From Erythrobacter sp. NAP1 (GTDB lineage Bacteria > Pseudomonadota > Alphaproteobacteria > Sphingomonadales > Sphingomonadaceae): 64,000 bases of DNA. The stretch covers positions 496,001-560,000 of the forward strand of contig NZ_CH672390.1 of assembly GCF_000152865.1 (NCBI RefSeq). The letters are read 5' to 3'. Shown here piece by piece: positions 8,904 through 17,835 of the stretch (positions within the stretch are counted from its first letter, which is position 1; every line of letters starts with the position of its first letter). The position numbers and the translations under genes were made by a program. The notes below the pieces were generated by a model that made no database searches, was not told the origin of the DNA, and worked only from the letters and a program-made list of their open reading frames with translations.

Positions 8904-10798
8904 TACTCCGCTGCCTCGCGCATTTCGGAGGCGTGCCATTCGGGCTGCTTGGGCGGCTCAAGGCCGGTCTCTTCGAGGCAATTTTCACGCAGGGTGTCGA
9001 TGCCGGGGCCGTAATCGAACAGCGGCAAGTCGCCGCGTGTCGACTTGAGTTCCTCGCGCAGCGCCTCGGTTGCGCCGGTGTCGATCACGCCCGCTTCGTT
9101 AGCGACAACACCGTAATGCTTCGCGCCCTCTGGCGTCACGAGACCCTGCCGGATTTCGAGACCGACAATTTCCGGATCGCGCTCGAGCGGGTCGCCCCAG
9201 CCGCCGCCGCCCCAGGTGATGAAGTGGAGCAGATCGCCTTCCTTCACCTCGACATCTTCGATCTTGTTGCCGACAATCTCTTTAGTGCCGTCAGCGCGTT
9301 CGAGCACTTTCCTCGCGCGCATTCCCGGATGCCCGCCATTCACGCCCCACGGGGGCACGAACCAGCGATCATCGTGGATCGCAATCGCGCCATCGGCGAG
9401 GAAGCGATAGGTCATGTGGATACCGTTCCCGCCGCGGTGAAGCCCTGCACCGCCGCTGTCCGGCTCGGTCGAGTAGCGCTCGATCCGCAGCGGGAAATAG
9501 CGTTCCAGAAACTCGTTGGGCACGTTGGTAAAGCCCGGCCAGAGCGAGTGGCCGTCCGGGCCATCGCCAAGCGGGCGACCGGGAATGCCGCCAAAGCCGA
9601 TCTGGAACAATTGGTACCATTCGCGCTCTTTTCCGCCCCTTTCGTCCCAGCCTGAATAGAACAGGTGGGGAGAGGAGCTGAAACCCGCCGCATTGAGGAA
9701 TTCGGGCGTCTTCTGGCCCAATAGTCCTCCAAGAATATCGAAGATGCGGCCTAGCGCGTGGGTGCGACCCGACAGGGCTGCCGGGAACTTGGGTTTGAGG
9801 AGCGAGCCTTCGGGGATGCGCACTTCGATGAGGTCGTAGAACCCATCGTTGAACATGATCTGAGGGTCGAAGACCATGATCATGTAGATTCCGAAGAACA
9901 TCTTGAACATGTTCTCGTTGAGGTAGAAATTGATCGATGCGGCAGACTGCGGGTCGGTTCCGTCGAAGTCGAGGATGACCTTGTCGCCCTCGCGCCGCAT
10001 CGTGCATTTGATCTTGTAGGGCCCGAAGCCCTTGCCATCGTCGCAGATGTAATCCTCGAAGCTCACCGGTTCCTCGGCGACCGCCATGCCGATCAGCGCT
10101 TTCATCGCGCGGTGATTGCGGTCGAGCAATTCCTGCGTTGCCGAATAATAGACATCGTCGCCAAAGCGGCCTGCCATTTCGATCACGCGGTTGGCGGCAA
10201 CGCGGCAACTGGCGATGAGCGCGTTTAGGTCGGCCTGGCACCAGTCGGGCTTGCGGGTTTGGTGCATGACGAGCTTCATCAGGTCGTCGTTATATTCGCC
10301 TTTTCGCCAGATCTTGACCGGCGGGATGCGCACGCCCTCTTCGAAGATGGAGGACGCCCCGATCGGCATGGAGCCGGGGACCATCCCCCCGATATCCGAC
10401 TGGTGGCCGAACATCGCGGTGTAGGCGATGAGGCGTCCATCCTTGAACACGGGCAGCAGGATGAGCCAGTCGTTGGAGTGGCTGATCGCGCCTTCGCAGG
10501 AATAGGGATCGGAGAGGAAGATCATGTCGCCATCTTCCAGTGTCCCGTCGAACCCGCGCAGGAAGCCGTCGATGAAACTGCCGAACTGGCCAACGATCAT
10601 CTTGCCCGAAGGGTCGGCGATCAGTGGGAAACTGTCGCCCTGTTCGCGGATGCCGGGGCTCATCGCGGTGCGCACCAGAGTTGCATCCATCTCGATCCGC
10701 GCGTTTCGAAGCGCGTTTTCGATGATGTCGAGCGTGACCGGGTCGATTTCGACGCGCTCGAACGGCTTGTCGTTGGTCTCGATAATAGTCGCGGGCAT
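8903..10798 (-). CDS. Hydantoinase B / oxoprolinase family subunit
   Basis: This 631-residue protein is the B subunit of an ATP-dependent ring-opening amidohydrolase of the HyuA/HyuB, 5-oxoprolinase and acetophenone/acetone carboxylase superfamily. Diagnostic stretches are DPVTLDIIENALRNARIEMD near the start, SPGIREQGD, GHQSDIGG, and a C-terminal ITWGGGGWGDPLERD. It starts three bases after the A-subunit stop codon. HyuB forms a complex with HyuA. With a carbamoyl amidase downstream, an N-methylhydantoin-like substrate is possible, but carboxylase-type members share the same fold and cannot be excluded. Confidence 0.88.
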   Translation of the reverse strand: MPATIIETNDKPFERVEIDPVTLDIIENALRNARIEMDATLVRTAMSPGIREQGDSFPLIADPSGKMIVGQFGSFIDGFLRGFDGTLEDGDMIFLSDPYSCEGAISHSNDWLILLPVFKDGRLIAYTAMFGHQSDIGGMVPGSMPIGASSIFEEGVRIPPVKIWRKGEYNDDLMKLVMHQTRKPDWCQADLNALIASCRVAANRVIEMAGRFGDDVYYSATQELLDRNHRAMKALIGMAVAEEPVSFEDYICDDGKGFGPYKIKCTMRREGDKVILDFDGTDPQSAASINFYLNENMFKMFFGIYMIMVFDPQIMFNDGFYDLIEVRIPEGSLLKPKFPAALSGRTHALGRIFDILGGLLGQKTPEFLNAAGFSSSPHLFYSGWDERGGKEREWYQLFQIGFGGIPGRPLGDGPDGHSLWPGFTNVPNEFLERYFPLRIERYSTEPDSGGAGLHRGGNGIHMTYRFLADGAIAIHDDRWFVPPWGVNGGHPGMRARKVLERADGTKEIVGNKIEDVEVKEGDLLHFITWGGGGWGDPLERDPEIVGLEIRQGLVTPEGAKHYGVVANEAGVIDTGATEALREELKSTRGDLPLFDYGPGIDTLRENCLEETGLEPPKQPEWHASEMREAAE

Positions 10799-10801
10799 GG
10801 C

Positions 10802-12859
10802 TCAGCCCTCCTGATCGGGGTTGATGAGGATGTTGCCGACCGCGTCGATCGTCGCTTTGCAGCCGCTTTCGACGAGGGTGGTCGAATCCATCTCGGTTAT
10901 GATGGCAGGGCCGGGGATGCGGTCTCCTTGCCTCAGCTTAGCGCGGTCGTAGATGACGGCTGGCTGCTGGCGTCCGTCCATCCAGACCGTGTGGTCGCGG
11001 ATTTTTGCGGCGCTCGGATCGCCATCGCCTTTGTCGAGTTCGTTGGCTGGAAGGGCGGGGGCCTCTCCCAATGCAACGGCGCGAAGGTTCACGATCTCGT
11101 GCGGGGTATCCATGTTGAAGGTGAAGAGCCGCAAGTGCTCCTCATCAAAGCGCGCAAGGATACCCTCGATCCCGTCAGCATCGAGCACCATTTTGTCGAT
11201 GGTCAGCGGCACTTCAAAGGCTTGCCCTGCATAGCGCACATCGACCTCGAACTGGGTGGTGATCTGTTCTTCGGGCACGCCATCGGCGAGCAATTCACCG
11301 CGCGTCTGCTCGGCCATCTCGTCCAGAACGGCGACCAGGTCGGCGACAGACGTTTCGCGCGCGAGTTTTGAGAAACTGCGCGCCGTTTCGGTCCGCATCT
11401 GGGTCGTCGCATCACCCAGAGCGCAGAGCACGCCGGGGGAGACGGGAGAGACCGCAGGCCAGCTTCCCATCAGCTTTGCCACGGCGTTCACATGCAGCGG
11501 GCCAGCCCCGCCAAAGCCCATCAGCGCAAATTCGCGCGGATCGTAGCCCTGCTGAACGCTGATCATGCGCAGCGCGCCGAACATGTTCTCGTTCACAATG
11601 TCGATGATCCCGCGCGCCGCTTCCATCAAGCTCACGCCCAGCGCATCGGCAATCGTCTGCACCGCCGCCTTTGCGCCCTCACGGTCGAGCTTGAAACTGC
11701 CGCCGAGCAGGTCTTCGGGAAGATAGCCGAGCACGACATTGGCGTCGGTCACGGTCGGAAGCTCTCCGCCCTTGTTGTAGGCAACCGGACCGGGGACCGC
11801 GCCCGCGCTTTCCGGGCCAACGCGCAGCGCTCCGGTGAGTTCAGGCACGTGAGCGATAGAACCGCCCCCTGCGCCCACGGTCTTCACATCGAGCGCCGAT
11901 GCACGCACCGACAAGTGCCCGACGTCGGTCGTGCGCACGCGGCGGGCCTCCAGCCCTTCGATCAGCGCAACATCGGTCGAAGTGCCGCCGACATCGAGGG
12001 TCAGGATGTTCTCGAGCCCCGCATTCTGCGCGACCCACTTCGCGCCCGTCACCCCGCCAGCAGGGCCGGACATGAGGATGTTCACCGGATGCTCTTCAGC
12101 CTTGTGGCTCGACATGAGCCCGCCATCCGAGCGCAGCAGCGACAACCGCCCCTCGACGCCTTCATCCTCCAGCTTGGTCCGCAGGTTCGAGACATATTTG
12201 CTCACCACCGGACGCACCGCCGCGTTGGCTACGGTGGAGAGTGTGCGCTCATATTCCTGCATTTCGGGCAGCACTTCGTGGCTGAGCGAGACGGGAATAT
12301 CGGGCAGTTCTTCGGCTGCGATTTCGCCGATGCGCTTTTCATGCGCGCCGTTCACATAGGCGTTGATGAGGCTGACGGTGAGCGCCTCGATCCCCTGATC
12401 CTTGAGCTTGCGCAGCGCGGCGCGAACCGCGTCTTCGTCGAGCGGGCGAACTTCATCGCCGTCCGCTCCCATGCGCCCTGGAACTTCGACCGTGTCTTCG
12501 AGATGTGCAAGCGGCTGGGGCTTGGGCCACACGATCCACGCCGCCAGCCCGCCGGGAACAAAGCTTCGCGCGATCTGCATGATGTCGCGGTAGCCTTCGG
12601 TGGTGACGAGCCCGACCTTCGCGCCCTTTCCTTCGAGCACCGCGTTGGTCGCCACGGTCGTGCCGTGAAGGAAATAGCTGATTTCGCTCGCGGCGACGCC
12701 CGCTTCTTCGGTGATGGCCTTCACCCCGTTGAGGATTCCTTCGGAGCTGTCATGCGGGGTCGAAGGGGTCTTGTGCCGCCAGAAACGGCCATTGGCCTCA
12801 TCAAACAGCAGGAGGTCGGTGAACGTGCCGCCGACATCAACGCCCAATCTGTAAGTCAT
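10802..12859 (-). CDS. Hydantoinase A / oxoprolinase family subunit
   Basis: The 685-residue ATP-binding A subunit has the actin-like ATPase signature GVDVGGTFTDLL at its N-terminus, HGTTVATNAVLEGKG, SLINAYVNG, a second phosphate motif LTLDVGGTSTDVAL, and GFGGAGPLHV. It pairs with the B subunit encoded three bases downstream. The start ATG at 12859 has a GGAG site nearby. Its length is typical for two-subunit enzymes; eukaryotic oxoprolinase fuses A and B. A 54-bp gap separates it from the lyase gene upstream, so the whole block from the gntR gene onward is probably one transcript. Confidence 0.88.
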   Translation of the reverse strand: MTYRLGVDVGGTFTDLLLFDEANGRFWRHKTPSTPHDSSEGILNGVKAITEEAGVAASEISYFLHGTTVATNAVLEGKGAKVGLVTTEGYRDIMQIARSFVPGGLAAWIVWPKPQPLAHLEDTVEVPGRMGADGDEVRPLDEDAVRAALRKLKDQGIEALTVSLINAYVNGAHEKRIGEIAAEELPDIPVSLSHEVLPEMQEYERTLSTVANAAVRPVVSKYVSNLRTKLEDEGVEGRLSLLRSDGGLMSSHKAEEHPVNILMSGPAGGVTGAKWVAQNAGLENILTLDVGGTSTDVALIEGLEARRVRTTDVGHLSVRASALDVKTVGAGGGSIAHVPELTGALRVGPESAGAVPGPVAYNKGGELPTVTDANVVLGYLPEDLLGGSFKLDREGAKAAVQTIADALGVSLMEAARGIIDIVNENMFGALRMISVQQGYDPREFALMGFGGAGPLHVNAVAKLMGSWPAVSPVSPGVLCALGDATTQMRTETARSFSKLARETSVADLVAVLDEMAEQTRGELLADGVPEEQITTQFEVDVRYAGQAFEVPLTIDKMVLDADGIEGILARFDEEHLRLFTFNMDTPHEIVNLRAVALGEAPALPANELDKGDGDPSAAKIRDHTVWMDGRQQPAVIYDRAKLRQGDRIPGPAIITEMDSTTLVESGCKATIDAVGNILINPDQEG

Positions 12860-12913
12860 ATATTCTCCGGGTGGGATCTGATGGAGAGGGTGTGAGTGGT
12901 GCTTGCCCTCGTC

Positions 12914-13852
12914 TCAGGCAGCCTTTGCAACGAGCGAGGGGAGAGAGCGGCCAAGGACCGCGCTGAAACTGCGATTAGCGGCGATGGCGGCATCGAGGTC
13001 GATGCCCGTGGCAACGCCCGACTGCTGCATCAGGTAGATGAGGTCCTCGGTCGCGATGTTACCCGTGGCGTTGGGCGCGAAGGGACAGCCGCCAAGCCCG
13101 CCTAGCGATGCATCGAATGTGCGTACGCCAGCTTCGTAAGCCGCCCAGGCATTGGCGATGCCGGTCCCGCGCGTGTTGTGGAAATGACAGCGCATCGGGA
13201 TCTTGCCGCCGAGAAGTTCTCCAAGCTGTCCGAACAGGTCTGTGACCTGCGATGGAACGCCGACACCAATCGTATCGGCAAGCGCGATCTCCTCCGGGCC
13301 TTCCCTTGCCAGTTCCTCGGCGATCCGGAGCACGGTTTCGGATTTGACTTCGCCTTCGAACGGGCATCCGAAAGCGGCGCTGATCGTTACCTGTGCGCGC
13401 AGGCCCTCGGCCTTGGCGAAGCGGATCATGTCGCGGTTTTCTGCGATCCCTTCGTCGATGGTCTGGCCCTGGTTCTTTATGCCAAACGTATCGCTCGCCA
13501 CGATTACGCAGCCCGCCTGATCTATCCCACGCCTTCCGCCCTCGCGCGTTGCAAGGCCGCGCATGATACCGCGCTTGTTGAGCGTGAGACCGATGAAAGT
13601 GACGTCGCCGCGGTCGGGCAGAGCTTCGATCACGGCCTCGGCATCGGCCATTTGCGGGACCCGATTGGGGTGAACGAAGCTAGCGACCTCCAACCGCCGC
13701 GCGCCGTAGTTGATCATGGCATTGATCAGGTCAAGCTTGGTGGCTGTTGGTACCGTTTCGGGCTCGTTCTGCAACCCGTCTCGCGGGCCTACCTCGACCA
13801 ATTCGATTGCGGGTGCGGAATGATCGGACGTTTCTGTATACATTTGTGTCAC
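12914..13852 (-). CDS. Hydroxymethylglutaryl-CoA lyase-like enzyme
   Basis: This 312-residue TIM-barrel lyase has VGPRDGLQNE near the start (metal- and substrate-binding region), RCHFHNTRGTG, and the HMG-CoA lyase signature around GGLGGCPFAPNATGN with the catalytic cysteine. HMG-CoA lyases cleave HMG-CoA to acetyl-CoA and acetoacetate; paralogues cleave other 3-hydroxy-3-methyl acyl-CoAs. The first start codon is a GTG at 13852 overlapping the gntR stop codon (GTGA); an ATG at 13843 is the alternative. A TGTATACA palindrome covers these starts. A position directly after the regulator gene makes it the first structural gene of the operon. Confidence 0.85.
   Translation of the reverse strand: MTQMYTETSDHSAPAIELVEVGPRDGLQNEPETVPTATKLDLINAMINYGARRLEVASFVHPNRVPQMADAEAVIEALPDRGDVTFIGLTLNKRGIMRGLATREGGRRGIDQAGCVIVASDTFGIKNQGQTIDEGIAENRDMIRFAKAEGLRAQVTISAAFGCPFEGEVKSETVLRIAEELAREGPEEIALADTIGVGVPSQVTDLFGQLGELLGGKIPMRCHFHNTRGTGIANAWAAYEAGVRTFDASLGGLGGCPFAPNATGNIATEDLIYLMQQSGVATGIDLDAAIAANRSFSAVLGRSLPSLVAKAA
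13835..13842. promoter_or_regulatory. TGTATACA palindrome, possible GntR operator
   Basis: A perfect 8-bp palindrome TGTATACA lies at the junction between the gntR gene and the lyase gene, overlapping the lyase start codons. The same core occurs in the longer palindrome at 14545-14556, upstream of gntR. FCD-type GntR regulators commonly bind short T-G-T-A-x-A-C-A palindromes. Because it lies inside coding sequence, chance cannot be ruled out. Confidence 0.4.
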
Positions 13853-14517
13853 GCTGCACTTTCAACGCTGGCGAGGCCGCGATGCGCATCGGCGTATACG
13901 TGGAAGGCGCGGCGGATATGCCCGGCCATGATCGCCTCGGCCCAGGGGCCATCCTTGCGCGCAAATGCAGAGAGCAGGTCGTCATGCTCGTTATGCGACC
14001 GGTTGAACGCCTCTGCGCCATAATGCTGCGCCGTGCGCCAGACGACCGGTTGTTCGATCAAGGCGCTAAGCAAAGTGGTGAGCCTGCGCGAATCGGCTGC
14101 TTTGAGGATGAGCTCGTGGAATTGCTTGTTGTATTCGAGGAAGCCCGCGATATCCGGATCGGGCCGCTTCTGAATCGCGGCGCAAAGCCTTGTATTTATT
14201 TGCCTTAGATCGTCCAGAACCTGCGGCGTCATGCGTTCGGCAGCGCGCCTCGCAGCGTGTCCTTCCATCATCGCGCGAAGCTCGAATGCATCGGCGACAT
14301 CATCCACTGACCAGTCCGCGACGAAGCTGCGCTGAGACTCATTCTTGCGAACAAGCAGCTCAGCTTCGAGTCGCCGCAAGGCGTCACGGACCGGTGTTCG
14401 GGACACTCCGCAACGCTCCGCCAAGGTCTCCTCGCTCAGCTGCTCTCCGGGGGAAAGTTCCCCCGAAAGCACCATCGCTCGAATGGTCTCGTATGCAAGA
14501 TCGGATGCCTTCGCCAC
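13849..14517 (-). CDS. GntR-family regulator, FCD subfamily
   Basis: This 222-residue DNA-binding repressor or activator has an N-terminal winged helix (LAYETIRAMVLSGELSPGEQ, then LAERCGVSRTPVRDALRRLE) and a C-terminal all-helical FCD ligand domain (AFELRAMMEGHAARRAAERM, plus later His residues that in this family bind a metal). I place the start at the GTG at 14517. An in-frame TTG at 14574 would put the ATTGTATACAAT palindrome inside the gene, whereas the GTG leaves it in the leader, as expected for autoregulation. It is the promoter-proximal gene of the catabolic operon and is divergent from the TonB receptor. Confidence 0.85.
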   Translation of the reverse strand: MAKASDLAYETIRAMVLSGELSPGEQLSEETLAERCGVSRTPVRDALRRLEAELLVRKNESQRSFVADWSVDDVADAFELRAMMEGHAARRAAERMTPQVLDDLRQINTRLCAAIQKRPDPDIAGFLEYNKQFHELILKAADSRRLTTLLSALIEQPVVWRTAQHYGAEAFNRSHNEHDDLLSAFARKDGPWAEAIMAGHIRRAFHVYADAHRGLASVESAA

Positions 14518-14544
14518 AATTGCCCCAGCTATTGACTCGGACAA

Positions 14545-14556
14545 ATTGTATACAAT
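14545..14556. promoter_or_regulatory. ATTGTATACAAT palindrome, probable GntR operator
   Basis: A perfect 12-bp inverted repeat lies 28 bases upstream of the proposed gntR start and 140 bases upstream of the TonB receptor start. It fits the T-G-T-A-x-A-C-A pattern used by FCD GntR regulators. The position suits autorepression and perhaps shared control of the divergent receptor. The binding protein is inferred from adjacency. Confidence 0.65.
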
Positions 14557-14696
14557 AAGAAGCGAACAACGCAACCGGTTCGAGGTGAGGGGTCAATCGA
14601 CGGATTGGACGCGGGTGAGAATTTGCGCGGTTTGGGGAAAGGGCGATCCTGACCTCCAGCCGCGTGCCTTCCATTCACGGCTCTGGGGAACTGATA

Positions 14697-17240
14697 ATGC
14701 GCAATTTTAAGACCATCCTTGCAGGCAGTGTCGCCATCGGCGCGGTGCTTCCGCTCACTCCAGCGATGGCCCAGCAGACAGCCACGCAAACGGCTACCGC
14801 CGCCGCGAGCGATGACGACAACGCGATCATCGTGACCGCTCGGCGCCAGTCTGAAACGCTGGCCGAGGTGCCCTCCGCTGTCACAGTCTTCACCGCAGAC
14901 GCGATCCAGGCCGCAGGTATCGAGAACGCTGATGACTTTGCGCAGCTTACTCCCGGCGTCACGATCGTCACCGGCACCGCGGAAGCGGGCGACACGCAGA
15001 TCAACATTCGCGGCATCAACGGTGCGCGCGATGCGGAAAGCTCGGTTGCTCTGGTCGTCGACGGCATCCTCAAGACCAACACCGCGCAGCTTAATCAGGA
15101 CCAGGGCACGCTGCGTCAGATCGAAATCTTGAAAGGTCCGCAAGGCGCGCTCTACGGGCGCAATGCAGCGGCTGGCGCAATTGTCATCCAGACACTGAAG
15201 CCATCAGACCGGCTCGAAGCAGGCGGGCTTGTCTCCTTTGCCGAGGACAACACTTACCGCGCCAACGGCTATATCGCGGCGCCGGTTGGCGAAGGCGCAG
15301 GCATCGTTCTTTCAGGCAGCTATTTCCACACCGACGGGTTCTTCTTCAATCGCTTCCTCAACGACGACGTTGTCGACAACCAGGAAACCTTCACAATCGA
15401 TGGCCGCTTCGTCGCGGATATCGGTCCTGACACCGAGCTCGACGTCAAGGCGCGCTACGCCGATGTTCAGGGGGCCTCGATCAACTTCAACGCCTCGTTC
15501 CACCTCCCAAATTTCGCGGCGGTCGACCCGACCTTCTTCGAGGATGTGAACGAGCACCCGTTCGATTTCTTCGGCAACATCCGCCCGGTGAACGAGCAGG
15601 AGACCTTCGAGGTTTCGGCCAAGGTCGAGCACGATTTTGGCGGCCTCGTCCTTACCGCATGGGCGCTCTACAGCGATGTTGACCAGCTGCTGATCGCGGA
15701 CGGCACCTCGGCTGACTTTGCGCGCTTCACCTTCCCAGGAGCGACGCCGGACTCGGTTGCGGCCTCCAACGCCTGTTTCGCGAGCACCGCGCAGCTCACC
15801 GGCTTCCCCATCAACCCGCCGACCTTCATTGGCGCAACGCCCGTGCCGTTCATCTTCGATCCGGTGAATGGTTCGACTTTCGGCGCATACAGCCCCACGA
15901 CCTGTGACGGCACGCAGCTGCAAATCCGCAATCAGAGCGATTTCAGCGCCGAAGTCCGCTTGGCTTCCGACAATGGCGGTCCGGTTGAGTGGCAGGTGGG
16001 AGCGTATTTCCTCACCATCGACCGCGAGGTTGGCGTCGCCATCGCAGCCGATCTGGGGCAGGGCGTATCGCGCGAATTGTTCAATCCGGCAGGCTCGTTC
16101 AACCCGACCTCGCAATTGTTGAACGATGACTTCTCGACCAATGTCTACGCCGCGTTCGCGTCGGTCGAGTGGGAAGTCAGCGACCGCTTCGATATCAGTA
16201 TCGCGGGCCGCTATGACATCGAGGACCGTTCAACCAGCAGTCTTGTCCCCGCCGTGCTCGACCCGTTTACAGGCGGTCCCATCAATCCTGGTCAGCAGGT
16301 CGTAAACGGTGTCGTACAGCCGATCCCGGACCAGTCCGAGACTTTCAGGCAGTTCCAGCCGAAGATTTCGCTGCGTTACGAAGTGACGCCCGATCTCAAC
16401 CTCTACGCCAACTGGGGCATCGGCTTTAAGTCGGGCGGCTTCAACAACCAGGGGTCGGCCGCGATCGTCGACCAGACCTTCAACCAGTTCATCGGCACGA
16501 ATGTCCTGATCGAGGACCAATTTCGCAAGGAAACTTCCTCGGCCTTCGAAGCGGGTATCAAGGGCGGGCTTCTCGATGGGGCAGTGACGTTCGATCTTGC
16601 GGGCTACTACACCGACATCGACGATCTGCAGTTCTTTGAATTCTTCGTCGGACCGTTCGGTCTCTTGCGCGTTGTGTCGAACATCGACGAGGTCGAGATA
16701 TACGGCGCGGAAATCAATCTGAACGCCGAACTGCTCGATGGCTGGAGCATTTATGGCTCGGCCAACGTGACCGAGAGCGAGATCAAGGCAAACGCCTCGC
16801 GCCCCGTCACGGTCGGCAATCAATCGCCCTATACCGCCGACTATACGATCAATATCGGCACGCAGGTCGATCTGCCGGTTACGAACACCGTGAACTTCGT
16901 CGGTCGCGCCGATTATCGCATCACCGGCCCCACGTGGTTTCATACCGTCCAGGATGATACATCACCGACCTTGTTCAGCGGTCTGCTTCCGGGATCTGCG
17001 CTCGCACTGCCAGCCTTCGTAGGCGACGCTGACTATTCGATCACCGAGCGTGACAGCTTCGGCGTGCTCGATGTGCGCGTCGGGGTGGAGATCGACAACA
17101 TCTCGATCATCGCCTTTGCTGAAAACCTCACCGACGAGCGCTATCTCAACGAAGTGATCCCGGCGATCGAGTTCGGCGGGTCATTCCTTTCGCCGGGCGG
17201 CCTGCGCCGCTTCGGCGTGGAGCTTGGCTTCGAATTCTAA
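14697..17240 (+). CDS. TonB-dependent outer-membrane receptor
   Basis: This 847-residue outer-membrane barrel should import a bulky or scarce nutrient using TonB energy. The ATG at 14697 opens a clear Sec signal peptide (MRNFKTILAGSVAIGAVLP, cleavage after AMA) with GGGGAA upstream. The mature start includes a TonB-box-like IIVTARR. The plug domain (residues ~60-170) contains VNIRGI-like and GPQGALYGRNAAAGAI motifs. The barrel ends in the typical aromatic GLRRFGVELGFEF. It is divergent from the gntR-HyuAB operon and may import that pathway's substrate; this link is inferred from shared regulatory DNA. Confidence 0.92.
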   Translation: MRNFKTILAGSVAIGAVLPLTPAMAQQTATQTATAAASDDDNAIIVTARRQSETLAEVPSAVTVFTADAIQAAGIENADDFAQLTPGVTIVTGTAEAGDTQINIRGINGARDAESSVALVVDGILKTNTAQLNQDQGTLRQIEILKGPQGALYGRNAAAGAIVIQTLKPSDRLEAGGLVSFAEDNTYRANGYIAAPVGEGAGIVLSGSYFHTDGFFFNRFLNDDVVDNQETFTIDGRFVADIGPDTELDVKARYADVQGASINFNASFHLPNFAAVDPTFFEDVNEHPFDFFGNIRPVNEQETFEVSAKVEHDFGGLVLTAWALYSDVDQLLIADGTSADFARFTFPGATPDSVAASNACFASTAQLTGFPINPPTFIGATPVPFIFDPVNGSTFGAYSPTTCDGTQLQIRNQSDFSAEVRLASDNGGPVEWQVGAYFLTIDREVGVAIAADLGQGVSRELFNPAGSFNPTSQLLNDDFSTNVYAAFASVEWEVSDRFDISIAGRYDIEDRSTSSLVPAVLDPFTGGPINPGQQVVNGVVQPIPDQSETFRQFQPKISLRYEVTPDLNLYANWGIGFKSGGFNNQGSAAIVDQTFNQFIGTNVLIEDQFRKETSSAFEAGIKGGLLDGAVTFDLAGYYTDIDDLQFFEFFVGPFGLLRVVSNIDEVEIYGAEINLNAELLDGWSIYGSANVTESEIKANASRPVTVGNQSPYTADYTINIGTQVDLPVTNTVNFVGRADYRITGPTWFHTVQDDTSPTLFSGLLPGSALALPAFVGDADYSITERDSFGVLDVRVGVEIDNISIIAFAENLTDERYLNEVIPAIEFGGSFLSPGGLRRFGVELGFEF

Positions 17241-17270
17241 GCCAGCGTCCAGCGCAACAGTCACTATCCT

Positions 17271-17305
17271 GACCCGCTCGGTTACGATCCCACTCCGAGC
17301 GGGTC
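17271..17305 (+). terminator. Hairpin after TonB receptor, possible terminator
   Basis: A perfect 11-bp stem (GACCCGCTCGG paired with CCGAGCGGGTC) with a 13-nt loop begins 30 bases after the receptor stop codon. No T-run follows, so it may be a weak or Rho-assisted terminator, or an mRNA-stabilising hairpin. Confidence 0.5.
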
Positions 17306-17393
17306 ACGATAAACCGGCCCGGGCCGCCCAACGTGGTGGTCCGGGCTTATTCGTTTGTGAGTGCAAAAAGACCGATCCGGTCCAGGATTGAAA

Positions 17394-17470
17394 TGGTCGG
17401 GGAGACTGGATTCGAACCAGCGACCCCCTGTACCCAAAACAGGTGCGCTACCAGGCTGCGCCACTCCCCG
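17394..17470 (-). tRNA. tRNA-Pro(UGG), CCA encoded
   Basis: The 77-nt minus-strand sequence folds as a full cloverleaf: acceptor CGGGGAG/CTCCCCG, D-arm GCGC-AGCCTGGTA-GCGC, anticodon stem CCTGT/ACAGG around TTTGGGT (anticodon TGG), and T-loop TTCGAAT. A discriminator A and genomic CCA follow. It reads proline codons. Confidence 0.97.
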
Positions 17471-17835
17471 ACATTTCAATCGTTCAAGCAAGGGGTAGTC
17501 CCCGATGCTCAACACTTCCTCACCGCCCTTCGAGGTTGGTGGACCCGCTAAAAAACCAATTGGTCAGCGCCTAATGTCTATAAAAACAAAAGCTTAGACC
17601 GGTTATCCGCGGTGATTGCGCCACAATGGTGTGCCACAGTCCGGCGGCATCTACGTTTGCGGCGTTCGCAGGTCAAGCTGATGATTGGATAAGCTTGGCC
17701 GCGAAGGCTGCACAATTGCATTTGATGTGGTGCAGCTATTCGATCGAGCGCTTGCTACCGTTCGGAAAACGTAACAGAAACATAATCTGTGCAATCGCAA
17801 GGTTCGCAAGGCGGAAGGAGGAGTGCTGCGCCCAT
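17471..17835. other. Non-coding stretch upstream of sensor kinase
   Basis: This 365-base gap lies between tRNA-Pro and the kinase start. It must hold the tRNA promoter (minus strand) and the kinase promoter (plus strand). I see no convincing gene, RNA fold or repeat. An open frame runs through part of it into the kinase, but the translation looks random and has no ribosome site of its own. Confidence 0.5.

Noticed and set aside
14518..14574. Longer gntR start at a TTG (14574)
   Set aside because: It would place the ATTGTATACAAT palindrome in the coding sequence; the GTG at 14517 fits the usual start of the winged helix.
17282..17515. Small minus-strand open frame containing [15 protein letters not shown]
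   Set aside because: The peptide is simply a translation through tRNA-Pro, a well-known spurious annotation; a similar frame crosses the second tRNA-Pro at 51737-51937.
17626..17835. N-terminal extension of the sensor kinase to 17626
   Set aside because: The ATG at 17836 has a strong GAAGGAGGAG site and opens directly into a membrane helix; the extra 70 residues look random.
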